Part shown: one piece after another, positions 1 to 8,099 of the stretch
Layout of the letters: each line of letters begins with the position of its first letter
Numbering within the stretch: position 1 is the stretch's first letter
Source: Flavihumibacter fluminis
Lineage (GTDB): Bacteria; Bacteroidota; Bacteroidia; Chitinophagales; Chitinophagaceae
Length of the DNA: 64,000 nucleotides
Direction: 5' to 3'
Assembly (NCBI RefSeq): GCF_021491375.1
Contig: NZ_JAKEVY010000004.1
Coordinates: 310,001 to 374,000, forward strand
The notes under the pieces: generated by a model
What the model saw: only the letters and a program-made list of their open reading frames with translations
Database searches by the model: none
Told to the model about the DNA's origin: nothing
Position numbers and translations under genes: made by a program

Positions 1-33
1 TAGAAGGGCAATATTATCGCCCTGTTATTGGAG

Positions 34-72
34 CGTTAACGAATTGTAACTCCAATGTTACCGGAATATTAA
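34..72 (+). promoter_or_regulatory. PHO-box-like direct repeats, left edge
   Basis: Four related 7-mers lie in a row: CGTTAAC (34-40), TTGTAAC (44-50), ATGTTAC (55-61) and ATATTAA (66-72), with steps of 10, 11 and 11 bp. Known PHO boxes are 6-7 bp direct repeats with an 11-bp period, and the same half-sites recur beside the porin and DUF47-pit genes. This block lies beyond the end of the porin gene, so it may serve a leftward gene outside the window. Binding by a PhoB/PhoP-type regulator is inference. Confidence 0.4.
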
Positions 73-102
73 GGAGGCCTGAAGGCCTTATCCTACAAGG
101 AT

Positions 103-1314
103 TTAGAAATTCAATTGCGCCTGCAGGCGCAGCAAACGACCACTTTGTTTGTTATCAGGATTGGCCGCATCTTCGTAACGGCGATTAGAAAACACATACA
201 TAGCTACCAGCTCAACATTTCGGTTGATCTGCCATTCGGCACCCAGTTCCAGTTCATTCACCTGGTAACTACGCGCATCGAGCTCAAATTTTTTACCTCC
301 CTGATAATAATGGTAACGCGCGAAAGGAATCAACACCATTTTACCCGGCTTCATCATATAGTTAGCGATAAAATAACCTCCCTGCAATTTTTTTTGCTGA
401 ATTGTATTAGTGGCCGGATCATATTCTGGACCTGTTCCAACATTATATTCTGCCTGGATACCAAAAGGTTGTGGGTATAATGTAAATGACGCGGCAACCC
501 GTTCATCTTTATAACTTGCCTCGGGGTTAATTAGTTTGACGCCGCGGGTGGTATCGGCAACAGTGTATTTTCCGGTGTAAGCCTGAATGCCAGCTTCGAT
601 GATTTGCCCGTTGGACAATTGGGTAGGCCATGAAAACCGGCCGACCACATGCACCTGGCGATTCTGGTCGGGTCGATTGGCAGATTGTCCGTTAAACACG
701 CCAAAACCTGCAACGCCATAATCCCCGGAGCCCTTGAGTCCATCCTCCGTGAGACGACTCAATAACTCTCGCTTTTCTGCAGGGGCCCAATATAAAAAAG
801 CACCGATATCCCGCTCGTTAACAAAAGAGGAGTTGATACCATCGCTACGATCCAGGGGTAAGCGATTGGAGCTGCTCTGCATACCTTCAAATCCGTAAGG
901 AATTTTACTTTGACCAACCCGAATGCGCCAGGTCTTTTTTTCATCAAAAGCAAGATCAAAATAGGCATCGCGGATCTGACCATAATTGAGTCCTCCACCG
1001 GCAGAGGAGGCAAAATCAGGTTGTATATATATAGACACCCGATCAGAAATATTTCCCTGGATTATGACCCGGACCCTGCGAAGAAAAAATCCTCCATTAC
1101 CTCCCCAACTACGGTCACATTGCTCACATTTTAAGTTAGGATTGGTTTCCAGCAGGCGATTGTACCGTGTTTGAACATAGCCCCGGATCGTGAATGTCTC
1201 AAACCACTTCTTCTTGGTAACGGCTACTGTTGTCACCGAATCCTGGCCCGACACATTAAAAAAAACAGTCAACCCAATCAGAATCAAGCCAAAAACACGG
1301 TAAAACGAAGCCAT
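103..1314 (-). CDS. phosphate-selective porin O/P-type outer membrane protein
   Basis: A 403-residue protein with a Sec signal peptide (about residues 1-24, ending VSGQ) followed by alternating aromatic/polar segments typical of an outer membrane beta-barrel. The length and the early conserved region around FFLRRVRVIIQG fit the OprP/OprO porin family, which forms anion- or phosphate-selective channels. It is divergent from a DUF47 gene and a Pit phosphate transporter, which supports a role in phosphate entry across the outer membrane. Two cysteines form a CxxC near residues 63-66, unusual in a porin and possibly a disulfide. A TAnnTTTG match lies upstream on the minus strand (1356-1363), and a PHO-box-like block (1321-1349) lies next to the start. 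The family is fairly certain; the substrate is inferred from context. Confidence 0.85.
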   Translation of the reverse strand: MASFYRVFGLILIGLTVFFNVSGQDSVTTVAVTKKKWFETFTIRGYVQTRYNRLLETNPNLKCEQCDRSWGGNGGFFLRRVRVIIQGNISDRVSIYIQPDFASSAGGGLNYGQIRDAYFDLAFDEKKTWRIRVGQSKIPYGFEGMQSSSNRLPLDRSDGINSSFVNERDIGAFLYWAPAEKRELLSRLTEDGLKGSGDYGVAGFGVFNGQSANRPDQNRQVHVVGRFSWPTQLSNGQIIEAGIQAYTGKYTVADTTRGVKLINPEASYKDERVAASFTLYPQPFGIQAEYNVGTGPEYDPATNTIQQKKLQGGYFIANYMMKPGKMVLIPFARYHYYQGGKKFELDARSYQVNELELGAEWQINRNVELVAMYVFSNRRYEDAANPDNKQSGRLLRLQAQLNF

Positions 1315-1320
1315 TTACTG

Positions 1321-1349
1321 GAGTTAATTTAATGTTACCAAATTATTAA
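1321..1349 (+). promoter_or_regulatory. PHO-box-like direct repeats between porin and DUF47 genes
   Basis: Three 7-mers, GAGTTAA (1321-1327), ATGTTAC (1332-1338) and TTATTAA (1343-1349), repeat at exactly 11 bp in the divergent intergenic region. The periodicity and the company of three phosphate genes suggest a phosphate-responsive operator. It lies between the porin start codon and the best minus-strand TAnnTTTG match, so its geometry for the porin promoter is unclear. Confidence 0.5.
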
Positions 1350-1355
1350 CGGCGG

Positions 1356-1363
1356 CAAAGGTA
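1356..1363 (-). promoter_or_regulatory. candidate -7 element for the porin gene
   Basis: Read on the minus strand this is TACCTTTG, an exact match to the Bacteroidota -7 consensus TAnnTTTG, 41 bases upstream of the porin start codon. No TTG at the usual -33 spacing was seen, so the call rests on one element only. Confidence 0.35.
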
Positions 1364-1393
1364 CCCGTCAAATACAGGCGGGGCGGGTACGCA

Positions 1394-1411
1394 ATGTTAA
1401 GAAATTATTAC
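1394..1411 (+). promoter_or_regulatory. PHO-box-like direct repeat upstream of DUF47-pit
   Basis: ATGTTAA (1394-1400) and TTATTAC (1405-1411) are two half-sites 11 bp apart that match those at 1321-1349. They end 37 bases upstream of the TATTTTTG element of the DUF47 gene, an ordinary position for an activator site. Confidence 0.5.
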
Positions 1412-1448
1412 CAAAGCCCCCGACACCCTTCAACAGGGTAAAGCGGTC

Positions 1449-1456
1449 TATTTTTG
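1449..1456 (+). promoter_or_regulatory. -7 element for DUF47-pit
   Basis: TATTTTTG matches TAnnTTTG exactly and ends 14 bases before the ATG at 1471, which predicts a very short 5' leader. No clear TTG was seen at -33; an activator at the upstream direct repeat could compensate. Confidence 0.45.
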
Positions 1457-1470
1457 CGCAAAATTTAGTT

Positions 1471-2118
1471 ATGGCACTGTCCTCGATCCTGAAACTGTTC
1501 ACTCCCAAGGATAAAGTCTTTTATTCTCTTTTTGAAGAAGTAGCAAATACTGTTGCCAAAATGGGCGCTCTGATGAAAGATGTGGTGAGTGAATCGGACT
1601 TCGACAAGAGAGCGGGGCTGATTTCAAAAATGGAGGATCTTGAACATGTGAATGATGATCTGACCCATAAAATCTTCACTGAGCTCGGCAGAAATTTCAT
1701 TACACCATTCGATCGCGAGGACATACACTACCTGGCAACGGCACTGGACGACATTTGTGATTATATATTCGCGTCAGCCAAAAAGATCAACTTCTATAAG
1801 GTGAACCCGAATGATCCCGGCATCCAGAAAATGGCTGACCTGATTGAGCAGGGAGCAGAGCATATCAAAAATGCAGTAATTGAACTGCGGAACATGAAAA
1901 ACATGCGCCAGATCACCGATGCACTGGTAAAAGTGAACAGCATTGAAAACCAGGCGGACGATATTTTTGATCTGAGCATTGATCGACTCTTTGAAACCGA
2001 ACCAGACGCTAAGGAAGTAATTAAAAAAAGAGAGATCTACCAGGTAATGGAAATCGTTACCGACAAATGTGAAGATGCCGCCAATGTAATTGAAAGCATC
2101 ATCATTAAATATGCATAA
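1471..2118 (+). CDS. DUF47 (PhoU-like) Pit accessory protein
   Basis: A 215-residue, almost entirely helical protein with no signal peptide, of the DUF47/PhoU_div family. These cytoplasmic PhoU relatives are regularly encoded immediately before Pit-type phosphate transporters and are thought to modulate them. The family pattern is visible in the N-terminal start LFTPKDKVFYSLFEE, the regularly spaced acidic/hydrophobic helices, and a DREDIHYLATALDDICDY segment in the middle. The Pit transporter follows after 94 bases, a gap almost filled by a heptamer repeat array. PHO-box-like repeats lie upstream. Family identity is strong; the regulatory role is taken from homologues. Confidence 0.9.
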   Translation: MALSSILKLFTPKDKVFYSLFEEVANTVAKMGALMKDVVSESDFDKRAGLISKMEDLEHVNDDLTHKIFTELGRNFITPFDREDIHYLATALDDICDYIFASAKKINFYKVNPNDPGIQKMADLIEQGAEHIKNAVIELRNMKNMRQITDALVKVNSIENQADDIFDLSIDRLFETEPDAKEVIKKREIYQVMEIVTDKCEDAANVIESIIIKYA

Positions 2119-2127
2119 AACAACTAA

Positions 2128-2209
2128 GTGAGATGTGAGACGTGAGACGTGAGACTTTACACTTCTTACTTCCTACTTCATACTTCATAATTCATAACTC
2201 ATACTTCCG
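2128..2209. repeat. heptanucleotide array H1 (DUF47-pit gap)
   Basis: Four 7-mers of type GTGAGAY (2128-2155), a 5-base joint TTTAC, then seven 7-mers of type ANYTCNN (ACTTCTT, ACTTCCT, ACTTCAT twice, AATTCAT, AACTCAT, ACTTCCG; 2161-2209). The two halves run in opposite orientation, so the transcript could form an imperfect hairpin. The array fills nearly all the space between the DUF47 stop and the Pit ATG at 2213. Confidence 0.85.
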
Positions 2210-2212
2210 TCC

Positions 2213-3274
2213 ATGACTTTCCTGGTAATCATCATTGTGTTAGCCCTGATATTTGATTATATCAATGGCTTCCATGATGCAGCTAACTCAATAGCAACCA
2301 TTGTATCAACTAAAGTACTGACACCCTTCCAGGCAGTTTTATGGGCAGCCGTATTCAACTTTGCCGCATTCTTCATTTCCAAATACCTGATTGGAGAATT
2401 CAAAATTGGCAATACCATCGCCAAATCAGTCCATGAGAATTTTATCACGCTGGAAGTGATCTTTGCCGGCCTGATAGCCGCCATTACCTGGAACCTGTTA
2501 ACCTGGTGGTTTGGAATTCCCTCGAGTTCATCCCACACATTACTCGGTGGATTTATGGGTGCAGCAGTAGCACATGCAGGCGGAATGGTTAAAAATGGGG
2601 AAGATGTAATCAATTACGCAAAAGTATTACCCACTTTTCTCTTCATATTCCTTGCTCCGGTAATTGGAATGATTATAGCCTACATTATAACTGTAATCAT
2701 ATTGAATATTTGTAGGAAAGCAGTGCCGTACAAAGCTGAAAAATGGTTCCGGCGATTGCAGCTAGTATCCTCAGCCCTATTCAGTTTGGGTCACGGTGGA
2801 AATGATGCGCAAAAAGTGATGGGTATCATAGGCGCTGCCGTTATCTTTTTCGAAGTTCAAAACGGAAATACTGCCTACACAACGCTGGATTCCGCACACC
2901 GCTTTTCTCATTTTGTGGAAGATTACTGGTGGGTACCTGTTGCAAGTTTTACGGCGATTGCATTTGGAACATTGAGTGGCGGATGGAAGATTGTTAAGAC
3001 GATGGGTACCCGAATTACAAAAGTTACACCACTAGAAGGAGTTAGTGCAGAAACCGCAGGTGCCGCAACACTCTATCTGACGGAAGCATTGGGGATTCCC
3101 GTTAGTACCACTCATACCATTACTGGCGCTATCATCGGTGTAGGTGCCACCAAACGTTTGTCGGCCGTTCGGTGGGGCGTTACCATTAATCTGCTTTGGG
3201 CTTGGATCCTCACTATTCCTGTGTCGGCCATCATTGCAGCAATTGTATATTTTATTATTAAGGCAATATTCTAA
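2213..3274 (+). CDS. pit: inorganic phosphate transporter, Pit family
   Basis: A 353-residue polytopic membrane protein of the PiT (PF01384) family, which imports phosphate, usually as a metal-phosphate complex, with protons or sodium. The duplicated Pit signature is visible: the N-terminal copy at residues 15-29 (around NGFHDAANS) and the internal copy at 192-201 (LGHGGNDAQK). Each is followed by a GIPxSxxH-type loop, at residues 101-108 and again near the C-terminus. About ten membrane segments can be drawn. It lies downstream of its usual DUF47 partner and ends at a strong terminator. Phosphate transport is secure; the direct effect of the intervening repeat array on its expression is unknown. 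Confidence 0.95.
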   Translation: MTFLVIIIVLALIFDYINGFHDAANSIATIVSTKVLTPFQAVLWAAVFNFAAFFISKYLIGEFKIGNTIAKSVHENFITLEVIFAGLIAAITWNLLTWWFGIPSSSSHTLLGGFMGAAVAHAGGMVKNGEDVINYAKVLPTFLFIFLAPVIGMIIAYIITVIILNICRKAVPYKAEKWFRRLQLVSSALFSLGHGGNDAQKVMGIIGAAVIFFEVQNGNTAYTTLDSAHRFSHFVEDYWWVPVASFTAIAFGTLSGGWKIVKTMGTRITKVTPLEGVSAETAGAATLYLTEALGIPVSTTHTITGAIIGVGATKRLSAVRWGVTINLLWAWILTIPVSAIIAAIVYFIIKAIF

Positions 3275-3291
3275 GAAATTACTTAGCCAGC

Positions 3292-3320
3292 AAAAGGGGT
3301 GTCGGTCGGCACCCCTTTTT
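3292..3320 (+). terminator. rho-independent terminator after pit
   Basis: A 12-bp stem with one G-U pair (3292-3303 with 3308-3319, AAAAGGGG...CCCCTTTT), tetraloop GGTC, followed by a T. It cleanly separates pit from rmlA. Confidence 0.85.
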
Positions 3321-3370
3321 CATGCACACATAGAGAATTTGGCTTATATTGCCGACTATTTTATGCTACT

Positions 3371-4237
3371 ATGAAAGGAATTATTCTTGCCGGGGGTTCA
3401 GGCACCCGGCTGCATCCAATTACCTATGCCATCAGCAAGCAAATCATGCCGGTTTATGACAAGCCAATGATTTATTACCCACTTTCCACGCTGATGCTGG
3501 CCGGAATCAGGGAAATATTGATTATTTCAACTCCACACGATTTGCCTCTGTTTAAAAAATTATTAGGCAACGGAAATGAACTGGGCCTTGAAATCAGCTA
3601 TGCGGAACAACCTACACCAAACGGACTGGCCCAGGCATTTGTAATCGGAGCACCTTTTATTGGAAAAGACAAAGTTGCACTTGTACTGGGAGATAACATA
3701 TTCTACGGTGCAGGCCTTGGAACACAACTTGCGCATAATACAAATCCAGAAGGTGGAATTGTATATGCCTATCGTGTAAGCGACCCTGAGCGGTATGGTG
3801 TGGTAGAATTTGATAAAAACAACCAGGTGATTTCCATTGAAGAAAAACCTGTCCAGCCAAAAAGTAATTACGCTGTACCTGGATTGTATTTTTATGATAA
3901 TACCGTGATTGAAATTGCCGCCAACCTGCAACCAAGTGCCAGGGGAGAATACGAAATAACGGATGTGAACAAAGAATACCTGACAAGAGGCAAGCTCAAA
4001 GTTTCCATTATGGATCGTGGCACTGCATGGCTGGATACCGGAACTTTTGATTCGCTGATGCAGGCTGCACAATTTGTGCAGGTTATTGAACAAAGACAGG
4101 GCATTAAAGTAGCCTGTATTGAAGAGATAGCCTGGAGAAAAGGATTTATTAACAACGAACAACTTGAAAAAATTGCACAACCTTTATTGAAGAGCGGGTA
4201 TGGACAATACCTTATGACCGTTCTAAAAGAAGGTTGA
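3371..4237 (+). CDS. rmlA: glucose-1-phosphate thymidylyltransferase
   Basis: A 288-residue nucleotidyltransferase that makes dTDP-glucose from dTTP and glucose-1-phosphate, the first step to dTDP-rhamnose and other dTDP-sugars. The N-terminal signature GGSGTRLHP followed by [16 protein letters not shown] is diagnostic of RmlA, and the family's VLGDNIFYG segment is present. The ATG at 3371 was chosen because it gives the usual length and immediately precedes the GGSGTR motif; a longer in-frame start at 3299 would lie inside the pit terminator. The other dTDP-rhamnose genes (rmlB, C, D) are not in the window. galE follows after 35 bases. Confidence 0.95.
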   Translation: MKGIILAGGSGTRLHPITYAISKQIMPVYDKPMIYYPLSTLMLAGIREILIISTPHDLPLFKKLLGNGNELGLEISYAEQPTPNGLAQAFVIGAPFIGKDKVALVLGDNIFYGAGLGTQLAHNTNPEGGIVYAYRVSDPERYGVVEFDKNNQVISIEEKPVQPKSNYAVPGLYFYDNTVIEIAANLQPSARGEYEITDVNKEYLTRGKLKVSIMDRGTAWLDTGTFDSLMQAAQFVQVIEQRQGIKVACIEEIAWRKGFINNEQLEKIAQPLLKSGYGQYLMTVLKEG

Positions 4238-4272
4238 CACTATAAGATATATCATTAACCTAAAACAATCCC

Positions 4273-5328
4273 ATGAGCAAGATTTTGGTTACCGGTGGAT
4301 GTGGTTATATCGGTTCACATACCGTGGTTGATTTGGTTGAAAACGGATTTGAAGTCATTTCTGTCGATAACAACTCCCGTTCTACGCCTCGTATACTTGA
4401 AGGAGTAGAAAAAATCACTGGTAAAAAAATCAAAAATTACAAAGTAGACCTCTGCAATTTTGATGACACGTATGCCATCTTCGCAGAGAACAGCGATATC
4501 GCCGGCATCATCCATTTTGCAGCCTACAAAGCGGTTGGTGAATCTGTGGAGCAGCCCCTCCTCTATTTTGAGAACAACCTGGTCAGCCTCCTCAACCTGC
4601 TGAAATGTGTGCAGGAATTCAAAGTTCCTTATTTCGTATTTTCCTCTTCCTGCACGGTGTATGGCAACCCTGATGAAATTCCCGTTACAGAGAGCACTCC
4701 ACCAAAACCGGCCGAATCTCCTTATGGTTATACCAAACAGATGGGAGAACAAATTATCAGTGAATTTGCGAAAGTGAATCAAACCCAGTGTATCCTGCTT
4801 CGTTATTTCAATCCGGTAGGTGCGCACCCCAGTATTCAGATCGGAGAATTACCAATTGGCCGGCCGGCAAACCTGGTACCTGCCATCACCCAGACGGCTA
4901 TCGGTAAAATACCGCAACTGACTGTCTTTGGAAACGATTACGATACAAGAGATGGATCTTGCCTGCGCGACTTCATCCATGTTTCGGATATCGCCCATGC
5001 ACATACGCTCTCTCTCCAATACCTGATAAAAGGAAAAGGAAAAAAATCCTGTGAAGTGTTTAACCTCGGTACAGGAAATGGGGTTACCGTACTGGAAGCC
5101 ATCCGTGCTTTTGAGAAAGTAAGCGGACAGGCACTCAATTATTCGATCGGTCCCCGCCGCTCGGGTGATGTCATCGCAATTTATGCCAACAACGAACATG
5201 CGGTGAATGAACTGGAATGGGAACTAAAATATAACCTGGAAGACATGATGGATACAGCCTGGAGATGGGAGAAAAAACTGAAGGAGGACGAGAACCTTTT
5301 CCAGGTACAGCAGGCCAATCTGAATTAA
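4273..5328 (+). CDS. galE: UDP-glucose 4-epimerase
   Basis: A 351-residue short-chain dehydrogenase-type epimerase interconverting UDP-glucose and UDP-galactose with bound NAD. The Rossmann motif GGCGYIGS is at residues 8-15, the catalytic serine region (SSSCTVYG) around 124-131, and the YxxxK pair is Tyr151/Lys155. Length and the C-terminal RRSGD motif fit GalE well. It sits between rmlA and the transketolase half, probably in one transcript, so the products likely feed surface polysaccharide synthesis. A 4-epimerase with a somewhat different UDP-sugar preference cannot be excluded. Confidence 0.93.
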   Translation: MSKILVTGGCGYIGSHTVVDLVENGFEVISVDNNSRSTPRILEGVEKITGKKIKNYKVDLCNFDDTYAIFAENSDIAGIIHFAAYKAVGESVEQPLLYFENNLVSLLNLLKCVQEFKVPYFVFSSSCTVYGNPDEIPVTESTPPKPAESPYGYTKQMGEQIISEFAKVNQTQCILLRYFNPVGAHPSIQIGELPIGRPANLVPAITQTAIGKIPQLTVFGNDYDTRDGSCLRDFIHVSDIAHAHTLSLQYLIKGKGKKSCEVFNLGTGNGVTVLEAIRAFEKVSGQALNYSIGPRRSGDVIAIYANNEHAVNELEWELKYNLEDMMDTAWRWEKKLKEDENLFQVQQANLN

Positions 5329-5355
5329 GTATCTTAGCAAAATAACAGTTAGCGT

Positions 5356-6309
5356 ATGTTGAAGGAAATCCAGGTGACAGGAAAAAAAGATACCCGCAGC
5401 GGCTTTGGCGATGGCATTACGGAACTCGGCAGGACCAATCCAAATGTGGTAGCTCTTACCGCCGACCTGGCTGGCTCACTGAAACTGGGAACCTTTATCA
5501 AAGAAAATCCCGACAGATTTATCCAATGTGGGATTGCGGAAGCGAATATGGTTGGAATAGCAGCTGGCTTAACAATCGGCGGCAAGATTCCATTTACCAC
5601 CACCTTCGCCAATTTTTCTACCGGCCGGGTCTACGACCAGATCCGGCAATCCGTAGCATATTCCGGCAAGAATGTAAAGATCTGCGCCTCCCATGCAGGC
5701 CTTACCCTTGGTGAAGACGGTGCTACCCATCAAATTCTGGAAGATATCGGCATGATGAAAATGCTTCCGGGTATGACGGTCATCGTTCCCTGCGATTATG
5801 AGCAAACACGTCAGGCCACCCTGGGCATTGCGGCATATGAAGGACCAGTTTACCTGCGGTTTGGTCGCCCGGTTTGGCCAATTTTCACCGAAGGGCTGCC
5901 TTTTGAAATCGGCAAAGCTCAATTTTTCAGCAAGGGAACGGATGTCAGCATATTCGCATGCGGACATATGGTCTGGAATGCAATCGAAGCAGGTAAAAAA
6001 CTGGAGGCAGAAGGCCTAAGCGTGGAGATCGTAAACATTCATACGATCAAGCCACTTGATGAAGAAGCCGTTTTGGCCTCTATCCGGAAAACGGGTTGTG
6101 CCGTTACAGCGGAAGAACACAATGTTTTAGGCGGTTTAGGTGAAAGTATTGCCCGGGTTACCGCAAAACACCATCCTGTTCCCATCGAAATGGTTGGCAC
6201 TCAGGACACTTTCGGTGAAAGTGGAACACCTGCCCAATTGCTCGAAAAATACGGACTTAGCCCCGATCATATCGTGGAAGCCGCCAAAAAAGTAATTTCC
6301 CGAAAATAA
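5356..6309 (+). CDS. transketolase, C-terminal subunit
   Basis: A 317-residue protein corresponding only to the C-terminal half of transketolase: the pyrimidine-binding domain (about residues 1-180), which contributes the catalytic glutamate (Glu62 in QCGIAEANMVG), and the C-terminal domain (about 190-310). Split transketolases are common in Bacteroidota and archaea; the N-terminal, diphosphate-binding subunit is normally the gene just upstream. Here galE is upstream and no N-terminal half is seen in the window. The protein should pair with a subunit encoded elsewhere to act in the pentose phosphate pathway, or it may belong to a dedicated sugar pathway. Confidence 0.88.
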   Translation: MLKEIQVTGKKDTRSGFGDGITELGRTNPNVVALTADLAGSLKLGTFIKENPDRFIQCGIAEANMVGIAAGLTIGGKIPFTTTFANFSTGRVYDQIRQSVAYSGKNVKICASHAGLTLGEDGATHQILEDIGMMKMLPGMTVIVPCDYEQTRQATLGIAAYEGPVYLRFGRPVWPIFTEGLPFEIGKAQFFSKGTDVSIFACGHMVWNAIEAGKKLEAEGLSVEIVNIHTIKPLDEEAVLASIRKTGCAVTAEEHNVLGGLGESIARVTAKHHPVPIEMVGTQDTFGESGTPAQLLEKYGLSPDHIVEAAKKVISRK

Positions 6310-6339
6310 ACTTACCGGAACCACCCGACCGGTTCAATT

Positions 6340-6885
6340 ATGGCAACAGACGATCTAGAATTATTGGCCCAGTTCAGACAACCTGAAACAAAGGAGCGTG
6401 CTTACACTTCTATTGTCAGGAAATATCAGGAACGGCTATACTGGCACATCCGTCGGATGGTCGTAAACCATGAAGATGCGAACGATGTGCTCCAGAATGT
6501 GTTTATCCGGGTATGGAATGGCCTCGATAACTTCCGGGAAGATTCCAAACTTTATACCTGGCTATACCGGGTGGCAACCAATGAATGCCTGAGCTTCCTG
6601 GAACAACAGAAGAAAAAAGCATCGGTTTCGCTTTCTGATGTAGAAGAAGGACTGATCAACCAGGTTCGGGCTGAAAAAGACTTTGATGCACAGAAAATTG
6701 AATGGAAACTGCAACTTGCCATTCAAAAACTGCCGGAAAAACAGCGGATTGTATTCAGCTTGAGATATTATGACGAAATGCCATATGAAGAGATGAGCCG
6801 GGTGCTGGATACCTCCGAAGGAGCACTGAAAGCATCGTATCACCATGCAGTTAAAAAAATTGAAGACTATTTACTAAATCATTAA
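6340..6885 (+). CDS. ECF-type RNA polymerase sigma factor
   Basis: A 181-residue group 4 sigma factor. Region 2 is visible around ANDVLQNVFIRVWNGLDNF and LYTWLYRVATNECL (about residues 45-90), and region 4 around LPEKQRIVFSLRYYDEMPYEEM through SEGALKASYHHAVKKIE (about 130-178). The following gene encodes a single-span membrane protein in the usual position of an anti-sigma factor, and the third gene is an exported small protein, so the three likely form one regulatory unit. The inducing signal cannot be read from the sequence. Start at the ATG 30 bases after the transketolase stop. Confidence 0.93.
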   Translation: MATDDLELLAQFRQPETKERAYTSIVRKYQERLYWHIRRMVVNHEDANDVLQNVFIRVWNGLDNFREDSKLYTWLYRVATNECLSFLEQQKKKASVSLSDVEEGLINQVRAEKDFDAQKIEWKLQLAIQKLPEKQRIVFSLRYYDEMPYEEMSRVLDTSEGALKASYHHAVKKIEDYLLNH

Positions 6886-6916
6886 ACCTGGGCCAGTTGG
6901 CAGGGTCTAATAAACG

Positions 6917-7654
6917 ATGACGCCCGATCAGAACATAGAAAATGAATTATGGGAGTTAGCTCCGGCACTCATTGGTAAGCAGTCCCTGCATTCCTATGAT
7001 GTACCTGTCGGGTTTTTTGAACAATTCCCTCAAAGAATGCTTCAACTGGTAAAACAGGATGAAGCAAAGGAGGAAATTGAAGTTATTTCTCCCCTGCTGG
7101 CCGGCTTATCAAAAAAAATGCCGTTTACGGTACCGGAAGGGTATTTCGAACTATCCCCTGCTTCACCCCTGAATACAATTGGAACAGAAATCCCATATAC
7201 AGTACCTGCCGGATATTTTGAAGAACTACCTCAACGAATGCTAAGCAAGGTTCAGGCGGGCAACAACATAGGGAATGCTACTCATACAGCTCCTTCAAGT
7301 TCCGGCGCTAAAGTAATCTCACTGGGCAGGTCCTGGATACGATACGCTGCTGCCGCTGTAGTTACTGCAGTGATTGCCCTGGCTGGCTGGTTGTATTTCC
7401 GCCCGGCATCCGATAGTTTGGGTGTTAATCCGGCTTTCGTAAAGCAATTGGACAAGGAAATCAGGGAGATCAGTGATGAGGAAATACTGGAGTTTACGAA
7501 TCCTACCAGTACAATCTATTATGGAACAGCCGTGCTTACTCCGGGCGAATTATCCGGATCTGAAGTACATGATCTCCTCGGAGATGTTAGCGACGAAGCG
7601 CTGCAACAATACCTGCAGGAATTCAATGGCAAAAACGCAAATTCAATGAACTAA
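6917..7654 (+). CDS. putative anti-sigma-like membrane protein with repeated VPxGYFE motifs
   Basis: A 245-residue protein of unknown function. It has a cytoplasmic-looking N-terminal half, one membrane segment (about 141-161, rich in Ala/Val/Ile) and an acidic C-terminal tail. The N-terminal half holds three copies of a short motif: YDVPVGFFEQFPQRML (27-42), a shortened FTVPEGYFEL (70-79) and YTVPAGYFEELPQRML (94-109). It starts 31 bases after the ECF sigma gene. Proteins with this layout next to ECF sigma factors are frequent in Bacteroidota, but I know of no assigned function. Anti-sigma activity is inferred from position and topology only; no zinc anti-sigma HxxxCxxC motif is present. Confidence 0.75.
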   Translation: MTPDQNIENELWELAPALIGKQSLHSYDVPVGFFEQFPQRMLQLVKQDEAKEEIEVISPLLAGLSKKMPFTVPEGYFELSPASPLNTIGTEIPYTVPAGYFEELPQRMLSKVQAGNNIGNATHTAPSSSGAKVISLGRSWIRYAAAAVVTAVIALAGWLYFRPASDSLGVNPAFVKQLDKEIREISDEEILEFTNPTSTIYYGTAVLTPGELSGSEVHDLLGDVSDEALQQYLQEFNGKNANSMN

Positions 7655-7664
7655 AGGGAAAGGC

Positions 7665-8072
7665 ATGAAATATATTTTTACACTTCTTTTTTTTATAGGC
7701 TCATTTCAACTGGTAACCCAGGCGCAACAGCGCGACGGGGAACGATTGGAAGCGCTGAAAGTAGCCTACCTGACCAAGAAGCTTAATCTAAATACGGAAG
7801 AGGCGCAGAAATTTTGGCCTATATACAATGAATATATGGCCGATTTAAAAAAAGTTCGGCAGGAGAACCGTGGGGGTGATGAACTCAAACGCGAAGAGAA
7901 GCTACTGGAGGTCAGAAAGAAGTACCAGGCATCCTTTAGCAAGGCATTATCCCCTGACCGGGCGAATCAATTCTTTAAGGCCGAAAAAGAATTCTACGGA
8001 TACGTTCAAAAAGAACTACAGGAACGCCGGCAACAGCGCCAGGATAACCGGGCGCGCTTTCGTGATAACTAA
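7665..8072 (+). CDS. exported Spy/CpxP-like small protein
   Basis: A 135-residue protein with a clear signal peptide (about 1-21, ending TQAQ) and a charged, helical mature part containing a KLNLNTEEAQKFWPIY segment. Small periplasmic helical proteins of this kind commonly follow ECF sigma/anti-sigma pairs in Bacteroidota and resemble Spy/CpxP stress chaperones in layout. The C-terminus is strongly basic and Gln/Arg-rich. It starts 10 bases after the putative anti-sigma gene, so it is probably part of the same transcript. Function is unproven. Confidence 0.75.
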   Translation: MKYIFTLLFFIGSFQLVTQAQQRDGERLEALKVAYLTKKLNLNTEEAQKFWPIYNEYMADLKKVRQENRGGDELKREEKLLEVRKKYQASFSKALSPDRANQFFKAEKEFYGYVQKELQERRQQRQDNRARFRDN

Positions 8073-8099
8073 CTCACGCGGCCTTGGCGAGGTGATGGC

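Noticed and set aside
27-56. Stem ATTGGAG/CTCCAAT as a terminator for the porin gene
   Set aside because: The 16-base loop and lack of a T-tract make it a poor terminator; the direct-repeat reading fits better.
3299-3370. Longer rmlA start
   Set aside because: It would place the start codon within the pit terminator; the ATG at 3371 gives the family's normal N-terminus.
3563-4180. Long antisense frame within rmlA
   Set aside because: It is a shadow of the well-identified rmlA gene, and its translation is Cys/Phe/Tyr-rich without a domain.
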